Below, piece after piece: positions 1 through 12,346 of a stretch of DNA of 64,000 bases; the first letter of the stretch is position 1; each line of letters begins with the position of its first letter. Made by a program: the position numbers and the translations under genes. The DNA comes from Leptodontidium sp. MPI-SDFR-AT-0119 (taxonomy: Eukaryota > Ascomycota > Leotiomycetes > Helotiales > Leptodontidiaceae): contig JAHLEZ010000010.1 of NCBI GenBank assembly GCA_020726505.1, positions 2,108,001 to 2,172,000 on the forward strand. Direction: 5' to 3'. Below the pieces are notes generated by a model. The model was not told the DNA's origin. It was given only the letters and a program-made list of their open reading frames with translations, and made no database searches.

Positions 1-939
1 CGATGCTGTGCTCATACGACGAGCTTGATGCATGATGCGTTCGGAGCAGGCGTCGATCTCTGATTGCAGCTTTGAGAGAGTTTGAGAATGAGTAGCGTCG
101 TTTTGTAGGCTTAGGACTTGGTTGAGGTCTGGTGTGCTGTTCTCAGATGATGAGGTAGTGATTGCTGGAGTGATGGTAGGCATATCCATATCAGGGAAAG
201 ATGAGATGCGGGCGGAAAGTTGTCCTTCTTGGATTGGAGGTGACATCGAGACATGGTTTGTGTAGATTCCAATGCCGTGTTGAGCATTCGATTTCCTCTT
301 CTTGGGATTTGGCTCGGACATCTGAAGTGTTGGCATGTATGTTGCTGATGTAAATGTTAGCATGTCGCTGATCAAATGAAAGGAAATCGGCATACAGTCA
401 GAGAAATCAGAAAGATCCATACTATCAAAATATGCCTGGTCTGTGATGCATTCCAACAGATCTGCATACTCCTCGGTCGACATTGGTTGACTGTATGGCT
501 GGAGAGGAAGAGAAGAGGGAGAGATGGGTAAGGATGAGTTTGTTGTGAAAGTGTCCCAGCTTTCTCCGTTTCTTGGGATGCTTGTCTCCGGCAATGGTAT
601 CGATTTCGAACTCGCTCCTCCTATCGACTCAGTACTGTTGGTTCGTAGAATCCTTGATCTCTTATCTCCATCCTCCGAACTACTTTCCGTCGTTGAACTT
701 GTTGCATTTGATGTTGTCTTTCTCTCAGCTTGAGGCCGATTGTTTGAAGATTTTCTGGGTCGACCTGTTCGCTGTGCTGCACTGACATTGCAAAAGACTC
801 CGGCTCGTTGACATCGAACACACGGCTCTCCGTCTTGTGGTCGAGTACATCGAAGTTTCTGATCATGGCATCGATCACAGGCGAATCTCTTGACTGGAGA
901 TGCCTCTTCTGGCTGCGGTTGAGTTGGTGAGGGCCACAT
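1..939 (-). CDS. Zn2Cys6 fungal transcription factor (3' end outside window)
   Basis: A single open frame runs from the ATG at 939-937 to the window edge (313 codons), so the C-terminus is missing. Residues 21-50 carry the full binuclear zinc cluster Cys-x2-Cys-x6-Cys-x8-Cys-x2-Cys-x6-Cys (C21, C24, C31, C40, C43, C50), starting RFACDRCHDQKLRC. A basic AT-hook-like stretch RTGRPRK follows directly. The rest is Ser/Thr/Pro-rich with a small basic patch (PKKRK) that could act as a nuclear signal. These proteins bind DNA as fungal pathway regulators. I see no middle homology region in the visible part, so it may be of the compact AflR-like kind, but the target pathway is unknown. The frame stays open upstream of the ATG without another ATG, so the start is reasonable but not certain. 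Confidence 0.88.
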   Translation of the reverse strand, partial: MWPSPTQPQPEEASPVKRFACDRCHDQKLRCTRPQDGEPCVRCQRAGVFCNVSAAQRTGRPRKSSNNRPQAERKTTSNATSSTTESSSEDGDKRSRILRTNSTESIGGASSKSIPLPETSIPRNGESWDTFTTNSSLPISPSSLPLQPYSQPMSTEEYADLLECITDQAYFDSMDLSDFSDCMPISFHLISDMLTFTSATYMPTLQMSEPNPKKRKSNAQHGIGIYTNHVSMSPPIQEGQLSARISSFPDMDMPTITPAITTSSSENSTPDLNQVLSLQNDATHSQTLSKLQSEIDACSERIMHQARRMSTAS

Positions 940-3900
940 ATTGAGGATCAAGTATATCGAGACAGGTAATATAAAATAATGAGAGGTGCTGGGGTCCGCC
1001 GACTTGGCCCGGAATGAATGACCGTGATATATGATCGTACAAAGAAAGTGAGATCCACGCCTGCATTCGAAAGGGGGTCGACCGGACTATGACGGGGACG
1101 TCTAATATAACAGTGGTAACCAGTGTCTTGGGATCACGGTGACCTTTGCAAGATATGTGCTTCACGTGGAGACTCCTACTCAAGTAATGACTGGGCACTA
1201 TCTCGTTGCTCAGCCTTCTAGTCAGCCGGCGGTAAGAATCTCGCCTGACGCATTCGGCTCCCCTTTTGGGAACAGTTCAGCCAATTCGGGAGGAATCAAC
1301 AAGCGTGTCTGTGGAGGAGGAGGATCAGGCACTTGGGCTAGTTGAACTGCCACGTTGGCGGGCAGCAGGCTGAAGAGCCATGGCTTAGATGACTAGGCCT
1401 GTAAGTCTTGGAGCCAATGAGTGCGAGGGAGCTGAATCGGGTAGTATCTGGAGATATTCCTGTGGTAGACTCACGTAATTAGCCACCGGTAGCGCGAGAC
1501 TTCAGATCCTAATTTATTCCCCTGACAGTGGTCAGCCACAGCCGTGGGACACTACAATTGGGATAGAGTCCGACTGGTCGAATTTAAGCTCCGATAGTTA
1601 AAAGCTTGCCCGCGCAAAGCGTCCCGTCTTGGGATTCTTGAAGATCGAAACCCCCCATTCAGAGTAGAGTGAGAGTGTGTTCCTGACCGAAGACGACACG
1701 GGAGCTTGTAAAGTAGCCTCGATTCCATTCGACAACCCGGGGATCTGAAATTGAAGGATGGAAGTTTGAGAACTAGATTACACACCACCAGATCAGACAA
1801 GCAATGAGGTACAGAATATGCAGTAGGTTGAGGCAGACATCGGATGGGCCTTGCTGAAGCTGCTGAATGGCCAGGATGATGACCCGTACAGCACTAGAAG
1901 TAGCACGATGCATGCCACTTTTGAGCACCCGCCGGCCAATTGCAGACTAGAATAATTCTCCAGCGATACGGGAAAGCCATAGTATAGTGACGGTTTGGGG
2001 GCGGAAGAAAAGGAGATACGATATCGAATAAGCAGAGACTAACGGTGTAACTTGGCCTTGAAATTGTCGTCTAGCCTCCGAACTCGCACAAGCACAAGGT
2101 AGGCATCCCCCTATGTTTCGACGACTTCGAGAAACAGAATATGCGTACAATTGCTCACGAACAGGATCGGTAACTGAACCATCTGCCGGATCTGACCCCA
2201 CCCAGATGTTATTATTGTTAGATCGAGTGGCACAAGACGGCAACAGTACCTGTGGCATAGGATGGGGCAATTGGTTGAAACAGCGACAGGTACATTCGAG
2301 GGACTCAGGAACCCTTAGCGCCTTCGTGAATCCGACCATAAACACACCGTTGACCGATACGGTGGCGGACGGTAGCAGATGGATGGCTGATGTTTGGTGG
2401 AGGGTTGTAAGGCTTAGGTCGTGTTGTGGTAATGAAAGGAGGCTGTGATGATGTTGATTAAAGGTTGTGGGAGGGATTGGGCTTGAGTTGGAAGGGCTGA
2501 GACACAGTGAGAGAGGACATCTCATTGGGCGGATATGTGCTGAAGTGTACAACCAGGCGATGCACTTCGCAGTACTCCTATCCTACCACTCTGTCACGTC
2601 TCGGCCACAGCGTCTTTCCCCATGTCATCTTCCCGCCACATCGTAATTCTCCATCTCCATCTACATCTCGAGCTCGTAAATAATTATCGTTCTCGGCGTG
2701 CCCATATTTGCGCTACCGGCCAGCCCGCCCCTCTCTTCAACAGCCCAAACACATTTGAGGCCAGCTGCATCAACACCCAAAGGCCACAGGCATATTACCC
2801 TGAATTTCCGCGGCCGACATCTTGCAGCAGTCCTTAGGGGGGCATCTCCAGGGGAGTGATCTCACGATGATCTGAGTGGTTCTTGCATCAACTCTCTACT
2901 GTAGCGCCAAATTAGCAGCTGAGCGCCACCCGAGAGCGTGCTGGTCTGATGGTTTTCGCAGTGCTGTATGCTTTGACGGATGCCGCGCTGGCGTATTCGA
3001 CGGATAACCATATCCAGTAAGTCCCATTTGGCGTAAATCTGATCAATCAAGTGCTGATCTCAGGGAATAGTTGCTGACATGAAAATCCACAACGCTTGCT
3101 ACCTGCCTAACCAGCCTACCCCCGCGCGCTTATGGTCCACTGAGAACATCGCTCTCGTACGCTGCTACGGCGAGCTGGCACCAACTCCCTAAAGGCGGCG
3201 GTTAACTGACATGAAGTGGGACAATAGAGTTTTGGGGCGGTATGCACTGCATCTACAGGGCTAGCACCCAGCGTGGGTAGCCTACGGAACGCTAAAAGCA
3301 CAGCGCAGCACAGCACTAGGATGTACATGTATCACACAGTACATCCGCTGCTTTCTCCATTTAGCCTCATCTTGCACATCAATCCCTACTGGGGGAAAAG
3401 AGCACTCCTCATGTCCATCATACGTTCTAATTATAAGACGGGTGTGATCTCGCGTAACCCACCGAAACTGTCCCCCAATTGTTCGGGAAGACACTAAAGC
3501 TAGTCGTCGGAGCACGAAATTTTGTCTCGATGGAGAACGTGATGATGGAACGGATTGCTATCATACGGAGCAATTTAATTTTAACTCTGGTCTGTGAAAT
3601 TTTGCACTTGCCCTTTGCTTGACAGCTGCAAAGTCCCCGAATCCATCTCAGTATATAGGTCAGGGGCTCGGACTGTTTTGCTTCGAGGTCGATCCTTTCT
3701 CCTTTTCTTCAGCTGCCTCGAATTTCCTAAAATTTGCACTTGCAAATGCTGCCTATTTTCATTTGGTCCTTTGGCTAACTGGGCTGTAGGATCGATTCCT
3801 GGGAGTTCTCAGTCAAGAATCTGCGAGCAGTCTGGGAGCTTCGACCTTCAACTCCTCCTTGCAAGCCAGACAACAGATAACGCAAGTAAGGCAGAACATA

Positions 3901-4986
3901 CGAGAGGGTGCTAATTTGATCTCCAGCCTGGTACTATACTAGTAAATTCCTTCTCCCTCAAGGCAATTGCTCTGTCAATTTATTTCCCGTGTTCATCTCA
4001 AAGGTGAGTTCGCCTCGACAAAAGCTGAATGAATAGGAGATCGCTGCGCGTCTTGCGAGCCCAGAGCCCATGTTAAAACTATGCTTGCAGTTATGTTATG
4101 AGCATAACAAATGATCATGGGAGCTTCCCCGGAAATTTTGGGCCTCCTCGTCGTTGTGTTTAGGTTGGTTGGCGTTTAGGCGAAAGGCAGCTCTCTCACA
4201 CATTATTCTATTTAGGATCATGTGACGGGCATGTTTTCCTCACCTTTGACATCCCTCTACATCCTCCATGCCACACACCCAGAATAGAATCATCCACCTC
4301 TCCAGATACATTTCGCTCCTTGGACTACGATCCATACTTTCCACCTCAAGGCTGACTTTCTCCATACTTCCTTCAAACAAACAACCAACCACCACCAAAT
4401 CCAACATCGAGAAACAAAACCCAGCGAAAGCCACCGACACAGCACATGGAACATGGAATATGAACATACACGGCGACTTGCAGTGGTAAATGAGTTGTCT
4501 GGGAGTGGCTGTGTCTAATATAAATACCATCCAAGCATTCACTGTGCTGCCTGCGCTGGAGGATGGGGGCTGAAACTAGGTCCGGCAGATGCCATTCCTT
4601 CGAGACCCGAGACCAGCTTTTCATATCTGGACGTATTGTGAGTGGATGAGATTCTCTACAATTAAAATAACGGATTCTCCTTTGTTCTGTTCTAGGAGTG
4701 AGTGAAGAACGCTTCATTGGTCTTGGCTTTTAATTGGCGGGAAAGGTTTGATTGCTAATTTGTCTCGAAAACACCACGAGTGTGTAGAACATTGTGCGCA
4801 AATGATAACATTTTTTTACTATATACAAAGAAATACAACCATACAACACATATTCATCACGTATGGATCGTGTTCTCGTTCATAGCACATTAAATGTGCA
4901 AGTTCTCCTCATCCGCCTCAACTTACAAAACCTGCTAAGAAGAGATACTCAACGCCTCACAGGGGTAATCCTCAACATCCTCGCCC
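940..4986. other. Intergenic region without a supportable gene
   Basis: About 4 kb between the Zn2Cys6 gene and the cellobiose dehydrogenase. Frames of up to about 200 codons exist (for example 1947-2552 on the minus strand). They show no recognisable domain and overlap open frames on the other strand. I find no convincing RNA gene or repeat. Confidence 0.5.
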
Positions 4987-7363
4987 TCAAGAACCACCTC
5001 CCTCTCGCAACTTAATAATCCTCTCAACAGCCTTCTCCGCAGCAACCATAACAATAGCCTGCGTATTCCCCGTGGACAAATCAGCATGAAAAGAAGCATC
5101 AACCACAAAAAGATTATCCGTCCCATAAACCTTCGTATCCAAGTCTACTACCGCAGTTCCGTTCGTCCTACCATCATCGATACCCATTTTAGCACTCCCA
5201 ACCATGTGTACTCCAGGCTGCACGGGTCCGCTGAGAACAGCTGCCGCGGTCGCATTTGCTCCGCCGGAGAAGGTGAGAGGACTTCCCGGTTTGCGAGACA
5301 TGTCGAGAAGCTCGTTGATGGCTAGTGCCCAGGCTTCTTTGTCGGTGTCTGTACTCGTCCATGGCTCTTTAGTGAATAAGGTGTTTCCGGCGCCGTTGAT
5401 GGCCATTACACCTCGCGATGTCAGGCCGTGGCTCATGAGAATCATGAGCTGCACGGTGTTGTTTGCGTAGGAATTGCAGTGCATTTGGAACATGATACTA
5501 TGTCCATCCGTCGTGTTGATCTGTCTGAAGGTATCTAAACGCTGGAATGACTGTGTCATGACGCCTGAACCTTGATAGTAGAGATCTTTATCCTCTTCAG
5601 ATGGATTGAGCAGTTGTGCGATGCTGTATGTGCTGAGACCGGACGTGACGTTGAAAGTCAGGGTGTAGCGAGAATGGTCTTTTACATCCAGACCAACGGG
5701 GAGATTGATCCAGTCGCTTTCTGGGACAGTGATACCTGTCGTGCCGGCTTTGACAATGTTGATTTGCTCTGAGGGTCCGATGCCTGAGTTGAAGAGGACG
5801 CGAGGGGTGGACATGACACCTGCGGCGAGGAGAACACTTCCACCCGCTTTCAGATTGATGATTTGTCGACCACTGGTTGTCTCGGTCTCAACGCCAGTGA
5901 TTGTTGAGCCGTTGCGTAGGACTCGGATGACTTTCGTGTTGATTTGGAGCTTGAAATCCGGGTTTGCTTCGGCCAAAGGAAGATATGTATGAATAGGCCC
6001 AGAGCGAATGCCGCCGGCAATCTAGGTCACAATCAGTAAATAATCAAAACCTCAAGGTTTGAAACCATGGCGGGATTTATGTTCCTCTCTTTCCTGTGTG
6101 CTCAATTGATGAACTTACGTTGAGCTGAGGAGGTCCAAAAGACCGAATTTTTGAATTTGGACTCTCAATACCATCCGCATAAGTCCATCCATTCCCCTCA
6201 AGCCAAGCCGAGACGACCTCCGAGGATTGGTTGTCGTATTGCTTTCCATCACGGGAAGGCATAGTCGTCCCCGGGTTTCTCGCATACAAACGTGCAGCAG
6301 CAGGAGCAACATCCGCCCACTTCCACCCCTCGGGCCAATTGTCATCGAAATCCCAAGTAGGAGGATGAATGAACGCCATTCCATTGACGGATCCACCCCC
6401 TCCGAGAACACAGCCGGCTATGGATGCTGTATCTGTGCAGTATCCCTCGCCTTGTGTGCCTTGGGGCAATGAGTTGAAGACACCGGGAACGTCGTAGTAT
6501 GTCAGGCTTGAGTTCCAAGGCACGAATCTGGTGCCTCCTGTTGATGCGGTTGAGGCTACACCTCGCTCGAGAAGGAGAACAGAACGACCTGTCTCTGTCA
6601 AGCGCTGAGAGGTAATGAGACCAGCGGGGCCACCTCCAACAACAATGTAATCGTAGGTGGTGTTTGAAATTGGTGCGGTTCCGTTGGCCGTGCCATTTCC
6701 AGGAGTTGGCGTTGGTGTCGTAGGTGTACCAGTTTCAGCCAAAGCAGCCCATTGAGCGAAAGACGATGATCTAGCAGCTGTAAGATCAACACCAAAAAGT
6801 CCAAACCCACCAGCGTGGAAACCCAAGGTAGAGGATGAGTCTACAGGCGATGCTGGAGAGGCATTTGCGAGCCCCCACCCAAGATTGGCTGTACTTGCAT
6901 CAGCCGCAAATGTACTCCCGTCGGTCTGGATACATCCTTCGCAAAGGAAAGTGTAAGTGTACGTCGTGCCATCGAAGGAGGTCCCAACAGCAATGGTTTT
7001 CAGTGAAGCAGAGCCGGTAAATACACCAGGATTGGAATACCCCGTTGCGAGCCTAAGCGAAGCAACAACCTGGTCAACATTGGGCCAAGCGACAACCATG
7101 AGACTCCCCTTCATGGGGCCCTTAAGCGATATTCCTGCCCATCCCGAGGATCCAGTTGCGCTGATACGACCGATGAAATCTGTGGATGCGGTTTCTGCGA
7201 GAGCGATGCCGAATGTATATGCGCCATCGGTTACTTGCTGGAAAGTGATTCCCGTGGCGGTATCAGTGAATGGGATGGACGACTGGCCATACACTCCACC
7301 AAGAATACCAAGTCCTAAGCTGAGTTTCTGTAGTAGGCCGCTGCACGACATGATCGACGGCAT
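4987..7363 (-). CDS. Secreted cellobiose dehydrogenase (cytochrome + GMC flavin domains)
   Basis: Two exons (7363-6119 and 6021-4987) are joined across a 97-bp GT-AG intron and give about 759 residues. The ATG at 7363 is chosen because it begins a hydrophobic signal peptide ending near GGVYGQ. Residues about 30-205 form the b-type cytochrome domain; Met84 or Met89 and His183 are plausible haem ligands. A Thr/Pro linker (TPTPTPGNG, about 215-223) leads to the GMC flavin domain, which begins at the dinucleotide fold VVGGGPAG (241-248). The catalytic pair is visible as His687 (PGVHMVGSAKMG) and Asn734 (STGNTQA). The enzyme oxidises cellobiose and oligosaccharides outside the cell and passes electrons to lytic polysaccharide monooxygenases. 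There is no carbohydrate-binding module after the flavin domain, as in CBM-less ascomycete forms. A TATA-like catatatg lies about 110 bp upstream of the ATG. Confidence 0.93.
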
Positions 7364-10300
7364 CGTGGGAAACTTTCTGAATAGGGGCTGAAGAAACAAA
7401 TGAACGACCACATTCAGGAAACCTTATGCGGGCGAGAAACTCAAACATTACGAGAGGTAGTGCTCTCCATACATATATGCCATTTCTCATCCTACACTTA
7501 GACTACAAAAGCGCATGATTTCTTCACTCAGAAGAGGTCGTCGTCCGATCGAACGCCTAGCCACATGAGATATATTGATCTCCACCTTGGACGCACCTTG
7601 GACGACCGACGATGGGTCATCACCAGCTTCTTGATTGGTGGAGTCTTCCTTCCCCAGGAAACATTCATCGGACTAAGCCTCAAGCTGTTAAAATAAACTC
7701 TTAACTTGCGTCAGGGAGAAAGGGGTTTCCCTTGGCGATCCAGTCGTTTGAGAATACGAGTACGAGATGTACGGGTTGCATGGGATGAACACCTTGGCTC
7801 CTGCCTTTAATAGACTCTCCTCCGCTTCTACCGAGGCATTTTTATGGTTCTTATGATTGATGAGGGGCTGTTGCGGCATTTGGCTTGCTGTGGACATCGA
7901 TTTCTGGGTAAATCGCGGCAGATAGATTTTCGGAGACCTCTGCTTCCCCGCATATTTTCTGGAAAGATGCATTGCTAATCCGGAGAAATCGCCAAGTAAT
8001 CTTTATTCCTTACCTTTTCAAGATTATTTGGCTTTTTATGAGACCTAGCTATCGTGATCAGCTCATACATTGAGTCAATAGCAAATCAATATTTACATTT
8101 CGCCTAATAGTCTTGGTGTTGACGGTTCAGCCAGCCACGCCGCCCAGCGATCCGCCGTTTACCTTATAAACACCAACAAAGATAAATTCCGAGATTTGGT
8201 AAGTCCTAGTTCTCAAAGACCGATCAAGTGGAGAAGGGATCCTACAGCATATTCGGGAGGGAGCCCGGGAAATGGGAGCCGAGATGGCAGCACAAATCCC
8301 AGTCTCAACGACCTTCCTGACAAAAAATACTCTTCGTCATTTGAAATTAGATGTATGAGCTTGGGAATCATTGGCAAGCAGCGTAAATGTTTTTCAGAAC
8401 CGCTTCCCACCAGCTGCCTCCTACATTGCTTGGCAAGTACGTCCACACATCAACACATTCATCTCTCAGACACAGAAACTAATCGTTCATCCGCTCATGT
8501 GACATGACATGCTCAACCATTACCACTTCCCCAAGACAAACGTACATTTTCTGCAGTCTCTTGGCCCCTACATGCAGAAGTGCTGACCGGCTAAAGGCAA
8601 TACCCGATGGGGGGCCAAACACAATGGCCGCGAGGATCAGGCATCCTCTGACCTGATTGAGAACTGAAGAAGAATCCAGTTTGGCATTACCATACGAGTA
8701 GATGCGGCGTCAGCCGGGTATTTATCTACCGCTACAAGCGACATCTTACTTCTCGCCGATGAAAACGAGGCGCCGAAGTGTAGCACGATGTCACCTTCTT
8801 CTTGCGTGCTTTGCTTTGTTTATCTGCACACAGCAAGAAATGCAAAAAGAAGGTGTCAGTAAGCCGTGTTGTGTTTGTAATCTGCATACACGTGTCTTGG
8901 ATGATATGATTACATTTGACGCGGTTGTGGAGTCGTCGTGTATGCATACATGTAAACGAAATAAGTCGCGTCCTGCAAACGCCGCAGAACAAGATCATTT
9001 GCCCAAAGCAGAATTCGCTATCAACATGCCGAGGATTTGGATTGAATCTGACGGATGAGCTATCCTGCAATCGTGTTGACCTGCTGGAGTGCACTCGTGG
9101 AATCTCGATATGCACACTACATCCGATGATATTCCCGCTACAGCAGCTCACGGGTATCAGCTCTCATTGTCGGCCTTTTTCTTTTTCTTTCCTTTTTTTT
9201 ATATAAAGACAGCACAAACCAAGAAGACGCTCGTATCTGATGAAGCGAGTGCAGATCAGATATTCCCGAAACTCTGGTCTGAAGTGGTGAAAACCATGCC
9301 AGCTGAACCAATGCAGATCTTTCCACTAAGATAACCTAAACTGCCGCAACGATCGACACGTCTATGAGAAACAACTAAAATCGAGAAAGCATATGTTCTC
9401 AGTCTCAGAGAATTCGGAAGGTTTGATTGACAAGCCCGTCAAGCAAGGTTCCCTGCGCTCCCACATGTAAGTTACATGCACCAAATATCTTCCTGTATTA
9501 CACACGAAATTGCATACCAACCCCTCGGAGGGAAAACAGCCATGCCGAACAGCTCGCAACAAGCAACTCCAGCCATTGAAAATAGACCGCTCATCTCATC
9601 TCCACCAGCGGATTATTCTTCAAGTCACGAGCATGTGAGCACGAGGCCCAGGTCTAGCACCTTAAGCACGTCTTATCGCATCTAATCTAAACGACGATCA
9701 AGGCCTCCGTTTCTTAGGATGACAATTTCATAGGGCCGCTCGGTGAAGTTCAGCCGCGGTGAAGGATTGAAGTGCAGATGTGAAGATCCGGCAACAAGTG
9801 AGTGAGTGCGGGAGGATGGCTCGATGGAATCCATAATTTGGATGGTATAAGCCCGAACCTGGCCTTATCCTTTGAAATGTGAGATCCGAGCCTTGTAGTC
9901 TATTTAGCATGAATAGGTGCAGTGCAGAAGGATTAAAATGCATACCTAGCTGAATCTGACTGGGACATTCGCACCTGTACCCTCTTTTTTGGTTGGTAAC
10001 TAGGTAGAGCATTTCGGATCGTCGTCCTGTTCTGCCGCTCTAGAAGCTGTAAATTATTCACCGCACTTGAATATCACGAAACCAAGGAAATGGACAGGAT
10101 AGTCCTGCGTGGAGGTGGCTTGTGACAGCGCGCTTAGAGGTACATGCTATTTTCATCAGCACTAACTCGCTAGACGCATGCGCTAATCCTTCCCTTGAGG
10201 CTTGTATTGAACTCCTCCCCACGAAGGAAGCTGAAACTGTTTGTTCCTGACATGGCGGTGCCTTGGTGGCGCTTGTCTATTATAAGACTGCTTGGAGGGA

Positions 10301-10466
10301 TGGTCACTGCTTGTTCAACGGGGAAGTGTTGCCGACTGACGAAACTGACGTGGAGGTCTGGCGGTCGTCACGTGATATCAGGGTGAAGTGGAACCGCCTT
10401 GTTCGACCGCTGCAAGGAAAGTGCTGGGACCAAGTGAAAGTAGTGTTTTTTGTTCTACGTCGATAT
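7364..10466. other. Intergenic region, no supportable gene
   Basis: About 3.1 kb between the start of the cellobiose dehydrogenase gene and the end of the next minus-strand gene. Only short frames without domain signal occur (for example 8732-9151 minus, mirrored by plus-strand frames). I see nothing else. Confidence 0.5.
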
Positions 10467-11500
10467 CTACTTCTCAGCTTCAAACTTCGTAACAAGTGTC
10501 CCAATGTACGGCAGAATCTCAACAGCGAACTCATCTCCCTCGTGGAGATACTCCTTCGGCGAGAAGCCGAAACCGACACCAGCTGGAGTTCCTGTTAAAA
10601 TGATCGTTCCAGGGTTTAGAGTTGTTCCTTGCGAGAGGAAAGATACAATCTTTGGGACAGAGAAGATCAAGTCACTGATTTGAAAATTAGCATTTTTCTC
10701 CAATTTCGGGTCGGGTAATCCATACTCAAGTCCACAGTCTTGCATCACTTTCCCATTCTTCAACCCTCTCAGGTGCAACTTTCCTACATCCGGAACCAAC
10801 TCTTTTGATATAAGAACAGGGCCAATTGGGCATGCTCCATCGAAACCCTTGCTGAAACTCCATTGACTCTGAGCGAATTGACTGGTGCGACTGCTGACAT
10901 CGTTGGAAGCTGTGTATCCAAGAACATAATCCAAAGCTGTAGCTTCAGACACGTTCTTGCATTTCTTTCCAATGACAATGACGAGTTCTGATTCATAGTC
11001 GCAGGAATCGTCTTTCAGCGTGTGCTTTGGAATGACAGTTGGTGCGGGGTACGGGTCTGCAAGTGCGGTTGAGGGTTTGGTGAACAAGACGGGAACGTCA
11101 GGGAGCGTCATCTTTGCTTCTCGTGCATGTTGAACATACTATTGCCGTTAGTAATTATTCATTGGTAGTGTTGATGAGAGACTTGCGTTCAGTCCAATAC
11201 ATCTAATGGTCCCCACTTCTGATTCCGCAAGTGGTGAGAGCACTCTCCCGATTACCTCGGTCTTGCCAGTTGAACTGCCTGGGCTCAATACCGATGATCC
11301 GCTGAAGACTGACACTTCAACATCTTTTCCTGCTAGAGTTGCTGCTCCAACATCGACATTCTTGTCTGTTGGTTCTCCGATGAGGATATCGTTGCCGGAT
11401 TTCGGCACGAAGCGAACGAGACCTAGATGCTATTGGTGAGCTTCTTCGCTATCTTTGTCCACACCATTTAATACTTACGACCGAATGAAGGAATAGACAT
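10467..11500 (-). CDS. Fumarylacetoacetate hydrolase family protein (FAHD1-like)
   Basis: Three exons (11500-11479, 11422-11187, 11138-10467) give 309 residues, the usual length of the family. The start reads MSIPSFG followed by the hallmark RLVRFVP. The family segment RCIGLN/YVQHA is rebuilt across intron 2. Metal-binding and active-site elements are visible in order: YESELVIVIGKK, the GYTASNDVSSR stretch, and TGTPAGVG near the C-terminus. Members are magnesium-dependent enzymes that act on acylpyruvates, decarboxylate oxaloacetate or hydrolyse related diketo acids. The exact substrate cannot be read from sequence. Intron 1 is ordinary GT-AG, but intron 2 (48 bp) begins GCAAGT and ends AG, a rare GC-AG intron. 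The gene is divergent from the DUF3500 gene across about 850 bp. Confidence 0.92.
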
Positions 11501-12346
11501 TGTGATTCAGTATACTGAAGTTGAGAAAAGAAATGGGAGGAACGTGGTTGATGAAGTGAAGTTGTAACTTATCTGATAAAACCCGAGGCCGCCGGGACCG
11601 GGACGACGTCCACATCAGCCTAACCCCGCTACTTCCACCCACCTCCCCGGATGCAGAAACAAGGTTGAGCAGCGGCATCGCATCACGGCTGTCCGATTCG
11701 ACAAACCAACAGAGCACGAAATATCGCTACGGAGTAGAGTCATGTTGGTCTAACGAGCCTACGTTTTTTCAAGGCACCTTTATGATTTCAAGCGTATCTC
11801 GTTACAGGTTAGTTTGTCAGCTTTCTTTAAAAGCAGTGAATTGATTGCAAAGTGTTGACAGTAGACACCTAGTTCCCACGATAAGTCATACTACAAGTAC
11901 TCTCCAAAATTTGAGGAAGGGCATTGCCTTTGCGCATCAATCATGACCTAAGCGACAGTTTTGTGAGGGATACCAACGGGCAACCTCCAGCTTTTTCCAC
12001 TTGCACGAATTTTATGCCACCTTCACTTACAGGTACAAGAATCTCAATGTTAACAAAATAACTGTACACCAGCACCAGAGAACCCCGGTGGGGCAGTATG
12101 TGGGGGAAGATCACATGACCGCTTCTTCCCCACGTCCCCTCACTGAAGATATCCCGAGCTGTCAACCGTCAATCTATGTCCACACCAGTCCAGCCCATCT
12201 CCACGCGTCCACATCGGACCATTTCTATGTATGCTAGAGCAATGCTATAGACGAACAGCTTCTACTCCCAATCCTCATCTATTCCACCTGTCTTCATATT
12301 ATCCTTTCTGCAATTTGTGACAGCTTACCTTGACAGAAAAGCAAGA
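11501..12346. other. Divergent intergenic region
   Basis: An 846-bp spacer separates two genes reading outward (the FAHD-family gene and the DUF3500 gene), so both promoters must lie here. No ORF with domain signal is seen. Confidence 0.5.

Noticed and set aside
1947..2552. 201-codon minus frame
   Set aside because: No domain, odd composition and an overlapping open frame on the plus strand; most likely chance.
4987..11500. A biosynthetic gene cluster around the cellobiose dehydrogenase
   Set aside because: No synthase, tailoring set or transporter is nearby; the genes are unrelated and far apart.
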